Shown here: positions 1-12,636 of the stretch, piece by piece
Layout of the letters: every line of letters starts with the position of its first letter
Numbering within the stretch: position 1 is the stretch's first letter
Source: Pleurotus djamor
Lineage: Eukaryota; Basidiomycota; Agaricomycetes; Agaricales; Pleurotaceae
NCBI GenBank assembly: GCA_029747585.1
Contig: JAPEVF010000122.1
Span: 1 to 64,000, forward strand
Length of the DNA stretch: 64,000 nt
Direction of reading: 5' to 3'
Notes under the pieces: generated by a model
The model's input: the letters and a program-made list of their open reading frames with translations, nothing else
Told to the model about the DNA's origin: nothing
Databases searched by the model: none
Program-made: the position numbers and the translations under genes

Positions 1-975
1 AGAAAGATGCCGAGTCTACGCTACAGTCTATTCCCCAATCAGAGTGCTAACGCAATTTTTCATGACACAGCTCCATCTTCATTACACAAGCACTCTTCGA
101 GATGGCGCAAATGAGTGGAGATGATCTTGAAAGCATACGACGTGAAATCAGACAGGCGCTGGAAGAGGAGAATGGATGGAATAAAGCGTCACTCCAGAGG
201 TTTATGAAACTGGACAGTATCCTTAGGGAGGTGGGGAGAGTGTATGGTCTAATGCAGCGTAAGTCATCCTCAGCACTTCGTCGTCGTGTTCATGCATCTC
301 ATAATCATCTTTGCCTTATGAAATCTCATATTTTGCTGTATCTGCTTTGCTTGTTCTCAGTGGGTATGGGCCGCCTAACAGTTGCCAGTGGCCATCTCAG
401 TGATGGGACCGTCATACCGCCGTGGTACACCGTCGTGATCAACATGAAAACTGTCCATTTCAACCCCTTGGTCTATCCGAACCCCTATACGTTTGACCCC
501 TTCAGGTTCTCCAAGCTACGCGAGGAAGAAGGTGTGAACCAAGTATCACCACTCGGCGCTCGTCTAACCTCTATTCCTCGAATTGTAGACTCTAGTGTCA
601 AGCATGGATTCACAACAGTGGATAAGGATGTACGCTTAACGGCGACTAATTATCATCATTCGCTGATATAGAACCGCCTCTGCCTTTGTTACAGTTCATT
701 CCTTTCGGTGCTGGTCGTCACGCATGCCCGGGTCGTTTCTTCGCCTCTGTGAGTCCTTCATTCCCTCTGTACCCTCGCTCTCTCAAGCATCACAACTCAT
801 GCTTTACCTCCCCCAGATGGAACTGAAGATTATGCTTGCACATATCCTACTCCATTACGACTTTAAGCTCCCAGACGGTGTGACAAAACGTCCACCCAGT
901 TTTGTCTTGGCGGGAAGTGTCCTACCGCCGCTGAAAGAACATATACTCTTCAAACCTCGTTCGAAAGCCGGCTGA
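1..975 (+). CDS. Cytochrome P450, C-terminal part (5' end outside window)
   Basis: This is the heme-binding half of a fungal cytochrome P450 monooxygenase. The first exon in the window begins near base 71, after a CACAG acceptor, and encodes the region after the I-helix (SIFITQALFEMAQMS). It is followed by the K-helix ExxR within LREVGR, then the PERF-like region NPYTFDPFRFSKLREEEG, then the heme-cysteine motif FGAGRHACPG at about 697-735. The last exon starts at 817 and ends KPRSKAG with TGA at 973-975. At least four short introns are visible. The closest relative seen is the inverted paralogue at 2402-4498: the last exons match at about 45 of 52 residues by eye. The pattern resembles fungal ent-kaurene-oxidase-like P450s, but the substrate cannot be inferred. 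The gene is not obviously broken; its start simply lies left of the window. Confidence 0.88.
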
Positions 976-1171
976 GAAGACGTGACACAGTGAGGGAATG
1001 ATGTAGGAACTGCTATCTATGTAGCATCATTTGGCTTTTGTAAGGGACTTTTTCAGGAAACGAGGACTAAGTGGGAGAACTAGTTTACATTGCTCTGTGT
1101 CAGGACAAGCGCATCCTACGTTCACAATTCCGATACTTCTCATGATTTTGACCAGCCGCTCTGAACCCAAC

Positions 1172-1978
1172 CTAGAAACCACTATAGAATGCATTGCAGA
1201 TCATCCCAAGTCGCCCTGCGAAGACTTTCCACTCTTCCTTGAATTCTTCCGTGAAATCATAATATTCCCCATCCTCGAAAAACTCGAACATCTCCTTCCT
1301 GAACTCACCTGCTCGGCGAAGAGAGACGCTCCTCTGCGAATCTTCGTCCCACTTCCAATCCTCCCACATCCAATGTCCTCCAGCGAGAGTCAAGGAGGAG
1401 ACAACCGATTCTTCTGCTTGTAGCGGAGGGTAATCTTCGTAAAGGCGCGAGACCTGGCCTTCAACGTGTGGCTGAAGACGATCAACATTGATTTTTCCGC
1501 GTCGGAGGTTGTTAATGAGGAGGTAGGGTAGTTGAGATGCACCGGTCGTTGGAAAGGGCGTCGTCAGGAAGACCAAGAAAGATGGCTTTGGGGCGGTGGG
1601 GAACATGTTGTTATCGTCTAACGTCATCCAGATTAAGCAGAAGCTATCATCACATAATCGCCAAGTCTCACCGTCCCTATGATAGTAATATCCCGACTTC
1701 ATTATCTCCACATCATAGGATGTCATACGTTGGGGGGCAGCGCCTAGCGAGGGGCGAAAAATGGGATGTCCGGGTGTCGTTCGAGCGATGCTAGGATCTT
1801 GGCGGGTAGAGGCGAAGATGTCACCCAACATCATGGTGGTAAACGTCATGTACTCCGACTCTGAAGCATCATCCTCGACAAGGTCAAGGTTCAGTTTAGC
1901 ATGATTGGCACGAGAGAGTTTGGGAGAGTCGAAGGTGATGTTTCGATATCTCGTTCTTTCGGCTGCAGCTGTTGACAT
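1172..1978 (-). CDS. Hypothetical protein, 268 aa
   Basis: A single uninterrupted reading frame begins with MSTAAAERTRYRNITF and ends NAFYSGF. It has no signal peptide, no membrane segment and no domain that I recognise. It is rich in aromatic residues, with a distinctive GGHWMWEDWKWDEDSQ stretch around residue 205 and an acidic, aromatic C-terminal third (FFEDGEYYDF). It lies between two convergent P450 genes, which suggests a small cluster, but nothing in the protein shows a role in metabolism. The length, composition and lack of stops over 800 bases favour a real gene over chance. Function unknown. Confidence 0.55.
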   Translation of the reverse strand: MSTAAAERTRYRNITFDSPKLSRANHAKLNLDLVEDDASESEYMTFTTMMLGDIFASTRQDPSIARTTPGHPIFRPSLGAAPQRMTSYDVEIMKSGYYYHRDGETWRLCDDSFCLIWMTLDDNNMFPTAPKPSFLVFLTTPFPTTGASQLPYLLINNLRRGKINVDRLQPHVEGQVSRLYEDYPPLQAEESVVSSLTLAGGHWMWEDWKWDEDSQRSVSLRRAGEFRKEMFEFFEDGEYYDFTEEFKEEWKVFAGRLGMICNAFYSGF

Positions 1979-2401
1979 TGTGGGTCTGAGAACGATCTGG
2001 GTACGAAGCGTGATGGAGCGAAGCTACTTAGAAGTAGCCGCCAGGCTCACTTCGATTCAGGGGATTCAGGGACCCTAGGAAGCGAAAGGGGGGNAACTAC
2101 TTGGGGCCAGATGATTCACGTTGTTCGACGGTTGATCAGTCGCTTCGTCTGCCAGCTTATCTGCGTGCTTCTAATTCATATGGCTGAAGTAGAAAAGCGC
2201 GGAATTGAAGCTGTGTCGAGACTCTTGAGAAATGTAGAATCAAATCATGTTCCTGTACCAAAAGGTGCAATGATTGGAGCATTGAAACAAGAAAGCCCAT
2301 CGTCTACCGTTTCAGATCCACCTGTTGTGCATGTAGGCCACAAGGAAATGAATAACAATGTATTGTTTCCAAGTCATTCTCCATCCAAGTTACAACTATC
2401 C

Positions 2402-4498
2402 TCAACCGACCTTCGAGCGAGGCTTGAAGAGAATATGTCCCTTGAGAGGTGGTAAAGTTGTTCCCGCCAACACAAAGCTGGGTGGACGTTTCGTAGCCCC
2501 GTCCGGGAGTTTGAAATCGTAGCGTAGCAAGACATGGGCTAACATTATCTTCAACTCCATCTAAGGTGAACATGAGTGTGAGTTCTTCCACCAAAGCGGT
2601 CCAGAAACTTACAGAAGCAAAGAAGCGACCTGGACAGGCATGACGGCCTGTACCAAAAGCGATGAACTTTAGAAAACGAAGGATCAGTGTGAGTGAAGAT
2701 GATACATAGGATAATTCGCGGGATGGCGTACATCTTTATCCACCGTCGTGAATCCATGTTTCACGCTCGAGTCTACGGGTCGCAATGTTGAGTCACAAGG
2801 GCGGAAGGTAGACAGCGTACTCCACTTACCTTCTTCATCGCGAAGCTTAGAGAATCTGAACGGGTCGAACGTGTTCGGATTTGGGTATACGGATGAATTG
2901 CGATGTATGGGCTTCAGATTTACCATCACCTTGTACCATGATGGTACAACGGTCCCGTCACTAAGACGGCCATTGGCGATGGTCAAGCGGTTCATACCGA
3001 CTTATGAGAAGCAAACCAGATGTGAGACATAGAGTTGATGAGGGAGGGTAGGGGGTAGAAAGGATGGATAACGCACATCTCGATAAACCGTACATTCTTC
3101 CCACCTCCCTCAGTAGACTATCCAATTTCCTAAACCTTTGAAGTGCTGCTTTGTTCCATCCGCCTTCTTCTTCCAATGCCTGTCTGACTTCGCGTCGGAT
3201 ACTTTCACGATCATCTTCACTCATCTGCGCCATCTCGAAAAGGGCTTGTGTGACATAGATGGATCTAATTAGATCGGGGCTATCAGTAGAGAGTATGAAA
3301 AGGAAAAGACATAGGCCGACGATGTATGGATGCTGCCAAAGTTCACGTTCAATATCCTCATCGCAAGGTCGTCAATATCCGAAAGTGTTTCTGGGGGCGC
3401 GTTATGGATGAGGAACTCGGCGATGTTGAACTTGGGATGCCATTTCGTGAGTCAAGAGTTCGGTGGCGCAACACAAGAGTGAAAGCCATACCAAATGTGA
3501 AGATGGCGATTCCTGAGCTCGCTCTTCCAGGCGTTTCAAGAGGTAAGGCTTGACATATTTCATGGGTTGCTTTGGTCCGCCCAAAAGCGAAGAGAGAATG
3601 AAGTAGAGGGGCCTATCTCAGCTGCTATCAGACCGGAGCTTGCAGTGGGATGGAACATACCGGCGGAGTAGTACTGGCGACCACTTGAGAAGTGTCGCGT
3701 ACTGACTGAGAGTTTCAGCAAAGTTGACAACGGCATGAATATACTCGTCGTTGCGACACATATCAACGCCGAGCATGGCACGATTGGTGATTCGACCCAT
3801 CATGTGGGTCATAGTGTGGAACATGGATATACTAGCATATTCTGGGAAGTGTGGTTACTTGGATTGTCCGCGAAGGGCTTAATCTCCAACTCACCTGAAC
3901 CGGCGGGAACCTTAAAAGTCTCCTTCATGGCCAGGGTGGTTTCTTCGAGGATTTCAGGGATAAATGTGGAAATACCCTTGGTCAATTCATTCCTGATGAC
4001 ACCAACTTGATAGGGATTCCCTTGCTGACGGGGATTCATAGTATGGTCAAGTTGCAGAGCCTAAGAAAACGACCAAGTTCTCAACTACGGTGAGTCTCTC
4101 CAGGTAAGGCTAAATCTACACCGCACCTCATTCACTGCAATTGGTTGATTGAACTACAATGGAGAATCTTCGGCAAAAGTATCGTCCATGGCAGAAGTAG
4201 AACTCACGATAGTATCATTACTCGCACGAAGCGTCTCCAAATGCTGTGCGCTCAAGACGATGACCCATCCACCAAGAGTCGGTAATGCAAATACCCTATC
4301 TCCAAACACTTTCTCTGCGTCGTCTAGGACTTCGGTACTATTGAGGGTGAACCGAATGGCAGTGATGATGTAGCCTATCACCCCGGCTCGACCAACGCGG
4401 GGAATCTCAGGAGGGGCACGGTCATTGAAGAGTAGGTAGAGTAGAAAGAAAAAGGCTGCAGACCCAGTCACAAGGGTAGACGTCGAAAACTGCTCCAT
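2402..4498 (-). CDS. Cytochrome P450 monooxygenase, full length
   Basis: A heme-thiolate monooxygenase anchored in the ER. The start is taken as the methionine of MEQFSTSTLVTGS at 4498, directly before a hydrophobic membrane anchor (AAFFFLLYLLF) and a Pro-containing hinge; an upstream in-frame ATG at 4582 would add a non-hydrophobic tail. Later exons show the I-helix FGSIHTSS (near 3330), the J-K region with ExxR in LREVGR (near 3110), NPNTFDPFRFSKL (near 2860) and the heme motif FGTGRHACPG (near 2640). The last exon ends KPRSKVG with the stop at 2402-2404. There are many short introns. It is the inverted paralogue of the partial P450 at 1-975 and shares visible exon boundaries with it. The family looks like fungal ent-kaurene-oxidase-like P450s; the reaction is unknown. 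Confidence 0.88.
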
Positions 4499-4649
4499 CA
4501 GCCCTAGTCCAAGCGATGTCGAAGGTGAACGGACGGCGAAGACAGGATGGTGAGAATTCGTTTGAGTTGGGAATCCACGCAACGATCATCTCGCGGTTGT
4601 CTTGCGGTTTTCAACTCCGCACCCTTGAGGCATTTCGAAAGACCATGTG

Positions 4650-5945
4650 TATGTACATACTCCTCCGGCGGTGATGAATCGATCGGGCGGCGAAGTTTAT
4701 CAGCTTCTCGTCATTCTTCGGCGTTCGCTGTAGTCCAAGACTCCAAAGCGGTAGGGTTGAGCGTTCCCCTCCTACCCAAGGGGGCTCACTGTGACTTGAG
4801 AGTGATTTTGAAGACGACTGTGTTCATGTAACACTCTATTACCAGGAACAAATCAATGGATTTCAAAAGCGATCATACCGGAGCTTCTGTGAACAAACTT
4901 TGGCAGGAAGCACACCACCTTATCTCGCGCGTCTGTGCTTCAACCATGTTCGATGCAACGGAGAGGTCAGGCTTGACAACGGCGAGGGGTATACATTCGG
5001 ACTGTTCTAAAGCGGTGAGAGTGGTCTTTATCAAATAAAAGACTGACCGAAGTCACGATCGGCGCTCGGCCTGAGATAGCTCATTCGAATTTAAAAGACA
5101 CGACCGAGATGTAAGTATACTTGGAGGGAGACTGGGTTTCGCCTGCGTTCTTGTCTATATCCAGTCGATAAATTGTCAGCCATAGATCGGATTACATGAA
5201 GAAAGCTTGGGTAGTTACAAACTTACCTTTCCTTCATCCTTCATTCTTTGCGATACCGTCGATATCAGCTCTAATTTGATAGATACACTAGCAGGTGAGC
5301 ATCCAAGCACAAGCTCAACCACAAAGTGGCGTGATATGCAGCGTATCTGGCCTCCGACTCATATTCACGCAATATTTTGAGACGCTGCGAAGACAAGTGC
5401 AGAGCGATATTTTGGAGTTGCAAGTTGAAGTTTCGACGTTCAACTTTATTGATACACGTCCGATAGTCTTGGTTGGCTTGGAAGACGCATCCACACAGCT
5501 ACGCACAAGATGGTGGATTGTGAGCAGGTTGGGCCCAGAAGGAAGCTTTTGGCAGCCTTGGCGGAATCTCAACGACTTCTTTCAAGCTCCGTCAGGAGGT
5601 TTAGGGAAGATCGCTTCGAGCTCAGACGCAAGCTTGGGCAGGATTCTGGTTACCAGTGTATGTGCCTAGCTATACGTTTAGTCGCTGAGGTGCTAAGGGC
5701 GATGGAGGCATGCATGCTAAGAGGCTAGCCTTGAATCTCTACGACCGACTCTGTATTTCTAGCCAGCACTTAGATAATTAAAATGGGCGATGGCCTGGTT
5801 CAAGAGACAACCTTTCATAGCGATACACAAGGCCTACATCCTTATATTAGACACCCGTAATCTCAGACATGGAGGGATTGACAGGAATAAATAACTGAGT
5901 ACAAATTAGTAGGAAAGTTCACCTATTTACTCTATTGATTATCGA
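4650..5945. other. Intergenic, no supported gene
   Basis: About 1.3 kb between the P450 promoter side and the 3' end of the condensin gene. Open frames occur on both strands (for example 5295-5669), but they overlap one another, carry no recognisable motif and have no convincing splice pattern. I see no tRNA and no repeat here. Confidence 0.4.
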
Positions 5946-8900
5946 TTATTGCCTGCTACTCCGAGTTTGTCGCGTTGCTCGGGTAGCAACGACAGCAGCT
6001 TCCGCCTTTCCTCTCCCTCTTCCGCGGCCGGTAGCTTGCGCACCCCTGGCTCTCCCTCTTCCCCGCCCCCTACCTCGAGTGACGGGGGGAGCGGGTGCTT
6101 CTTCCTGAGTCGGCGAGGCCTTCGATTTACCTCTCGTACTCCTCTTGACTGGAGTTGGCGAAGGCGATCTCTGAGGCTCGTCGTCGCCTTCCTCATCAGC
6201 GCTCTGTTCAGCGTTCGAACCATCCGAATCGTTAGAACCCTCGTCTTCGAGCTGTGCACTCCTAGGATGTGGAAATCCATGGATCAGGCACCATATCTAC
6301 GTCTGAGACGGGGTTCGCAAAACTTACTTTCTGGCTGTAGCACTTTGCCCATTCGGTTGGCTGCGACGTTTATGCTCGGGGGACATCAAAGCTTGCTTCG
6401 GACCAGGACTTCGCAAACGTCTGTTATTTCAAGTCGTAAGTTTAAACTCTTCCGAGCAGAACTCAAGACATACTTAGGCTGCTTCTTCATTGGCGTCATG
6501 TGGGCAACTGGAGAGCTTTCATGCTCTTCCTTGTCGCTTGGGCTGGGTGTTTCCATTTGTGCAGATATATCCTGGGATGCATTCCCTTCTGAGGCTTGGT
6601 CTGATGATTCGGCCGATTCTCTACGCACCCAGAGGTCACTAAGAGGGTCTGGTGAATAGACAAGATTCCACTTACGGTTGAGCAGGTGATCTATCTTTCG
6701 TACCTCTACGCCCAGGTGGAGAAGGACGAATCTTTGGAGTTGCTGGGCGGTCAGACTCTTCATCTTCAGACTCGGATGGAGGGGAGCTGTCGCCTCTCGA
6801 TGGACTCTGTTTACTCGTCCTGTTCTTCGAGTGCGGTGGTCGTGTGGTCGGTCCCTTGCGAGCTCTTACCCTAACGTGCGGCAGAAGTCAGATCAAGGTC
6901 TTCTGGGAAATGAAATAGGGACATACTTAGAAGGAGGGGCATGTTCTTCGTCTCCTTCTGCACCTTCACTCCCGGACTCGGCGTGACTTGTACCATTAAC
7001 TTTGGGGTTAGAACCACTCGCTCGAGATCCCTCAGAGGAGACTTCTTCATCCTCCTCATCGTTATCGCTAGGATCTTCCTCCGCCTCGGATGGGCTCTCT
7101 GATGTTGAGTCATCTGACACTGCAGCTCGAGATTTACCTCTCGCTTTTTTNCGGTGTCTTAGAGGGTTTGGTGGTCTTCCTGCAACCCTCGATCAGAACC
7201 AAGCTCCTAGGGGGAAAAGATATCGAGGCATACCCTTTACTTGAACGGGATCTGACTTGACCGTCAGAATCATGATCAACCTTTGAAGGAGCATCCGAGT
7301 CTGAGCGGGCAGCATCCTTGCCTCTGGTGATTCTTGGGGTTAAATCAACGGACTTTGAGGAATTGTCATGGAGACCTACTCGGCTTCAGCGAGAGCTGAT
7401 CTTTTCGACCGATCTCTCTCGGCCTGTTTCAGGTACCTTGCAGGCTCCGCGCCGATATAGTCAAAAAGTGCTTTGAACTCGTCTTCCTCAAGCATGACTG
7501 GGTCAAACTCGGTGAGATCTTTGGAAAATGTTTTCTCAAATTTGCCTCTGAAACGTTGAATCATCTTCTCAATCGTCAAGTTATCTACCAAGCGACGCTA
7601 CAAGTTCATCAATCTCGAGTCAAGGGGAAGTAGAGGAATGAAGGCGACCACGAACCTCTTGGAGGTAGTACAGCATGATATTGATCTTGTGAATCGAGGG
7701 CTTGTTGACTTCTTGTGAAAGTGATAAGAGTGCGAGAAGTTGGGCGAGTGCTTTGAGATGATCGGCTAAGGTATGGGATACTAAGAAAGGCAAGTCAAAC
7801 AAGACGAGCTAATACCCTTACCTGTGCGGTCATCATTGTAGAATTCACGCAAGATGTCAACGGCAAGATCGACGTGGATATTCATCGGCTTGGTCTCGTT
7901 CTGGCCATGGCTACGGTTCGTGGCGTCACTATCAATGCCACCAGTCGGGACAAGGGGAACTCACGAAGCGGCGGTCTTCGATGGGTCCAACCAATCAACA
8001 AGCAAAAGACCAAATTGATGGGGAGTGATCATCTCTTGGTCGTCTTCCAATTCTTCGTGGACTTTGATAACTTGGTCAAAAGCGGTAATGAACACCTATT
8101 GAAGGGAGAGGCTGAGCAAGCTGTCAAAGAACGAAGACAAAGATGACGAACTGAACGAAGCCGAGTTTGGTTTTCCTCTGATGAATAACAGTACATCGGG
8201 AAGAAGTACGAGAGACACTGTCGTAGCTCCGGATTATCAGCCGTTGCTGGGGAGACATATGCTAGAACCAGGCTAGTCAAGACCTAAAGACATGGGATGA
8301 ATAACTGCCAATCTCGAGTGTATATAAGGTGAAGAAACGCACTCGCGGGTCCTGGACAAATCCGGCTAACAGGAGTTTGGATATACCAACACACAGGACG
8401 CCTTGGATGGCTGGTGAATCATCGGTCTCCAGAGTCTGCAGAAGGAAGGTGACGATTCTCTCTGCCTGTGCGATACCTCACGGTCAGTGGGGAGCTTGTG
8501 AAGCATCCAAAACGGACACGTACAATTTCAGGCCGGCCAAAGAAGTCCTGCTCATACATGATGAGAAGGTCGAAGACCAATTGCAGTATCTTGAGGCGGA
8601 GATCAACTGGGGAGCTCTGTACTTGATTCAGGAATAGCTGGAATGAACTGAGCGCCATGTTCTGGAAGGGGATCTTAAGAATTTAAGCCAGATACGGAGC
8701 ACGCCGGCACAGACCTTTGCAATCAAGCAACACAATCCAAGGCTCACTAAGCCTTTCTCTCTTACCACAAGATCTTTCCGCTTGACGGCAGGAATGATAA
8801 GGTCAGAGAGAATGCCTTGTAGGGTAGAATTATCATCGAAGTCCTTGGAGAGGAGGTCAATACCAAAGGTTGGTAGCGAAGGTGAGTTGGAAAAGCGCTT

Positions 8901-11174
8901 ACTCCATCGACGCGCTCCAACATAGCAATACACAAGGCTAGGCATCGCAAATCGATGATATCGGCTTCAAAGGCTTCCTCTGGCGACATGTCATCGCGTG
9001 ACTTCATCCGCCGCATTGAACGCTCCTTCCTCATTGAAGTATGAATATCAGATTCAGTATCATCACCGACGCGCTAGAAGCTGTGATCAAGCCAATGGCA
9101 CTCCTTGAAACAGAATGTCTATCTTACCGATTCGTTTCCAGCGGGATTGACAAAGTCGGCCACCTCATCTTCGTCACGAAGCTCGACGACGATCTCTACG
9201 ATAATACGTATGAGTTCGCGCTCAGAGGGCGTGATGACCCTCAGAATGTCCATGGACTTCGGGATTAAGCTCTCGGGAAGTTGGGGATGTGCGAGCATGT
9301 CGCCTTGGAAAACGCGGTATCAGGCACGAGTCAGTGAATGCAGAAAGAGGGAGAAACGTACGCATAACAGACATCATTTTTCTTCTCCCAATTTCATCAG
9401 CAAAATCCAAGTTAACCGCGATCTTTAGCAGCTCTCCCAGTACAACCTCGGTCTTGATCAACTGTTCCTCCCTCTCATCCTTCTCCTCTTCGTCTTCGTC
9501 TTCCTGAACCCGAGCATCCGCTTCCTCTTGCATAAGTCGTAGCAACACATTGTACATTTCTTGCACATAAAATGCAAACTCAGTGACAACCGGTATTGAT
9601 GAGTTTTCCAAGCGCGCTTCATTTCCAGATTTGAAGCAGTGTTCGATGAACACGCGGGCGAGTAAGGCTGACTCTGCTGTGAGATTCCTCCAATACGGAG
9701 CTGGAAGGATGGATATCCGGAGTAAGCCATGGGCGGCACGGTCATGATAATAATAGAGGAAACGCACGAGTAAATGTGAAAACATCCAGGTACTCTGGAC
9801 GGGTGACGAAGATGGAAAGCAACGCGTCTACACCGATCTCCTCGCCAGGTCCAACAACGTCGAAGATCCGGAGAAAAGCGATTAGCCCTTTCATAATCCT
9901 TCCATCATCGCCTTCCCATGCCGCTTCGGCTGGCTGCTCCTCTTGATCAGCCTCTGACACCATGATAGCGTCTAACCAAGTCGCAACCAATTTCCCTGCG
10001 GCTAAACGGACCACAGGCTCCCGATCACCCAAACCATGCTTAACAATCTGTTCGCGTTGCGCGATCGTCAGCCGCCGGGGATGATCGAGCCTTGATGGTA
10101 GCACTGAGGAGTATACGAGTTTACGTGTCAATGGGTCTGTATCGCGTGTTCGGGACAATAGGATGTCCAGCGTTTCCGCAGTGAGGGGTATATTGAGCAA
10201 TGCTGCGCGACGCACATCTCTAAAGAGGGCTTAATGTCACGATTATCGCAGTACATGTAGGGGCGGTGACGTACGACGCGGGATCGCAGCACAACACTTC
10301 GAGCAAAGTGGCAAGGATGGACTGTTCGTCTGGGGGAACATCATTGGGGTCCTCACTCCCCAACAATTTCGAAAGGGCGATAGTGGCGTGGACCCGGATG
10401 ATTGACTCTTTGTCATAGACCCGTTCTATCAAGTTTCCCCGAAGGGCCATATACATATCCTCACTAACCACCAGTCAATCAACGAATCCCCACGGAAAGG
10501 TCGTCAAGGATGGACTTACTCCAGTTCCCCGAGATGTGATATCATTTCTGCGACGAATTGCACGGACCGAAACCGAACGACCTTGTTCTTCGCCAAGAAC
10601 CCATGGAAAAGCCACTCTAAAAGCTGGGAAAAGAAGCGCGAGGCCAGGGTATCATCATCCCCATCATCCAGGGGGTGTTTCGCCTTCTCTTCCAAAGCTA
10701 TACGCGGACACGTCAGTTTTCATGAACACATAAGTTTCCAGCCAAGAAAACGCGTCTTGAAGATTTCAGCGTTACGAAACTGATGATTCAGCGCTGGAGA
10801 AGCCAGTACCTCCGTTGAAGATGGCACCGTGCATGACCACGCCATTTGCAAAACTCACCTTTATCGTTGACGTACTTCGCATAGCCCCCAACGAACTTCA
10901 CCACCCGGTCCCCAATCGTCCCCTTCTTAACAATCAGTACCCTCCCAATCATCTCCTGAAAAACTTCCGCAAACGCCTCTTCCCCAACAAACTTCACAGC
11001 GCCGTTCTTCGCGGCTTGCGATGTCACCGTAGCTGCAGATGCGTGGAGCTTGTGTAAAGCCACAGCATTCTTCTTGTGATTTGCCGCAGAAACTTGAACC
11101 TGGTCGAAAATGCTTGCCATTCCATCGCGTAACGTGGCCAAGTCGAACGGAGCCGATGTCGTCTTCGAAGGCAT
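5946..11174 (-). CDS. YCG1: Condensin complex subunit 3 (CAP-G / Ycg1 type)
   Basis: A non-SMC HEAT-repeat subunit of condensin, which compacts and segregates chromosomes in mitosis. It starts at 11174 with MPSKTTSAPFDLATLRDG. The N-terminal exons carry the family-typical opening (KKNAVALHKLH, then a FAEVFQEMIGRVL stretch), and long runs of HEAT-like helices follow between about 10470 and 7380 (for example ERVYDKESIIRVHATIALSK and GLGDREPVVRLAAGKLVATW). The C-terminal part is acidic and Ser-rich (near 6900-7120) and ends in a basic GRGRGRARG / GRGRGRGK tail whose stop is at 5946-5948. The tail frame has no internal Met. An N at 7151 beside an A-run interrupts the frame, and dropping it restores continuity. 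Many introns. Assigned from overall layout and N-terminal resemblance. Confidence 0.82.
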
Positions 11175-11935
11175 AATTCAATATAGTACACAAAAGGGAA
11201 GAAAGGGGGGAGATGGACGTCAAGAATGAAGTTGCATGAATTCCCAAGGTTCAGGTTGTGGGCGGAAAGCGGTTGTGTACGCTTGTTGTATCCAATGTGA
11301 TCGGAGTCATCGGACGCGTCGACGCGACTACCACGTGACCAATCATTGTCAGGCTTTTCAGATTAGATTAGATAAGATGATATTCATCAACACAGCGAAA
11401 CAGGTAAGTATACGGTATGAAGGGGAGGGGCTTGGGGGAGGTTTGCATAGCGGTCGATTAATCTACGAGGGAACTCGCGCGCGGTCAAGGGGATTCGAGT
11501 AGGCGAGGGGATTGGAGATTGGATAACAGCGGTAGTACGGGGAGGACGAGGGGGAGGGTCTTGTATGGGTAGGTATAGAGTCCGAGAAACATAACAGTCC
11601 GGACGCGAGCTCCTCTAATTAAAGAGGGACGCAGCAGGCCAAGGGGATCCACCTGCTGTAAAGCGGCACGATGGGGAAGTGACGAGACGACATATAATTG
11701 TAAGCATAAGGGTGAGTCGAATTCCAATTCGGAAACAGTGCTCATATAAATATGATTGGAGAGGCGATCAGCTTCATTGGGAGGTGTTACTTCATGGAGG
11801 GGACGATAGCCCCGTCCATGGCGCCCGACCGTGACTTCGACGGTGGCGAATGATGATGGTCCGAAATATCCTCCCCGAGCCAATAGGCATCGGGTAACAA
11901 CGGACACAGAAAGAGATTGTAAAGTAATACATATC
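11175..11935. other. Intergenic between condensin gene and hypothetical gene
   Basis: Contains the condensin 5' flank and then a GT-rich stretch. A minus-strand open frame at 11485-11907 has no recognisable feature and may be 3' untranslated sequence of the neighbouring small gene. Nothing else is supported. Confidence 0.4.
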
Positions 11936-12636
11936 TCATGGCGGCACTGGCTCCCGGTTGTTGGGAGGTGCTGAGAGAGACCGTAACCGGGAAGGATGAT
12001 CGACCTGGCGAAGGCTCAAGGATGAAACATCGAGGATAACTGGAGACTGATGGAAATCAGCGAGAACCGACCCAGTCATCGAATGACGACGGGGACGTGT
12101 GCGCCTAGGTGTCTCGTCGTCCGACGCAATCGAGCGCGGACGTTTGGTGGGGGTAACAAGGCATTCTTCATCCTCATAAGCAGACTGGGTAAGAGGAATT
12201 AAAAGGTATTGCTCGGGGGAGAAATGCTCGTCGGAGTCGAAGCTCTGGTATACAGTATCTCGCCACTGCTCAATAGTAGAGCGTGCCCCGATGTCGATGG
12301 GCAAGGAGCCTACGGCTTCATAATCAAGAACGCCGATAAGTTCCTCCTCGCATTCGTCGGTGGTGACTAAGGGTATCGAATCAAAACTCCCCTTGGCCGT
12401 CCCCTCAGTGAAACTATCATAGTCTCTCAACAACGGGGCACCCGGGACTTTGATATCGTAGTCAAGTGCTGTGGGTAACGACCACGTGGGAAGGCTAGTA
12501 TGGCGGGGAAGAAGATGATCAGCGATGACGAGGACCCGAAGCCGCGCTCGGTGCACTCACGGTACGACTTGCACGTGTTGCAACCGCTCACAGCTTGGGG
12601 TGGGAAGGGATGTGGGGGCCGTCGTGGGGGTTTCAT
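11936..12636 (-). CDS. Hypothetical protein, about 210 aa, two exons
   Basis: The first exon starts at 12636 (MKPPRRPPHPFPPQAV) and contains a CNTCKSY motif. A GTGAGTGC donor near 12562 and a CTAG acceptor near 12490 join it to a long second exon that opens LPTWSLPTALDYD and ends NNREPVPP with the stop at 11936. The second exon is acidic, then shows a basic, Ser/Thr-containing segment with nuclear-localisation character (TPTKRPRSIASDDETPRRTRPRRHS, shown here as two overlapping basic patches around 12150-12090). No signal peptide or membrane segment. It could be a nuclear regulatory protein, but no domain is recognised. Confidence 0.5.

Noticed and set aside
5295..5728. Plus-strand open frames upstream of the condensin 3' end
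   Set aside because: Two overlapping frames and an antisense frame of similar length, no recognisable motif.
5949..6659. 236-codon plus-strand open frame
   Set aside because: It is antisense to the Ser/Arg-rich tail of the condensin gene; its composition mirrors that tail and it has no motif.
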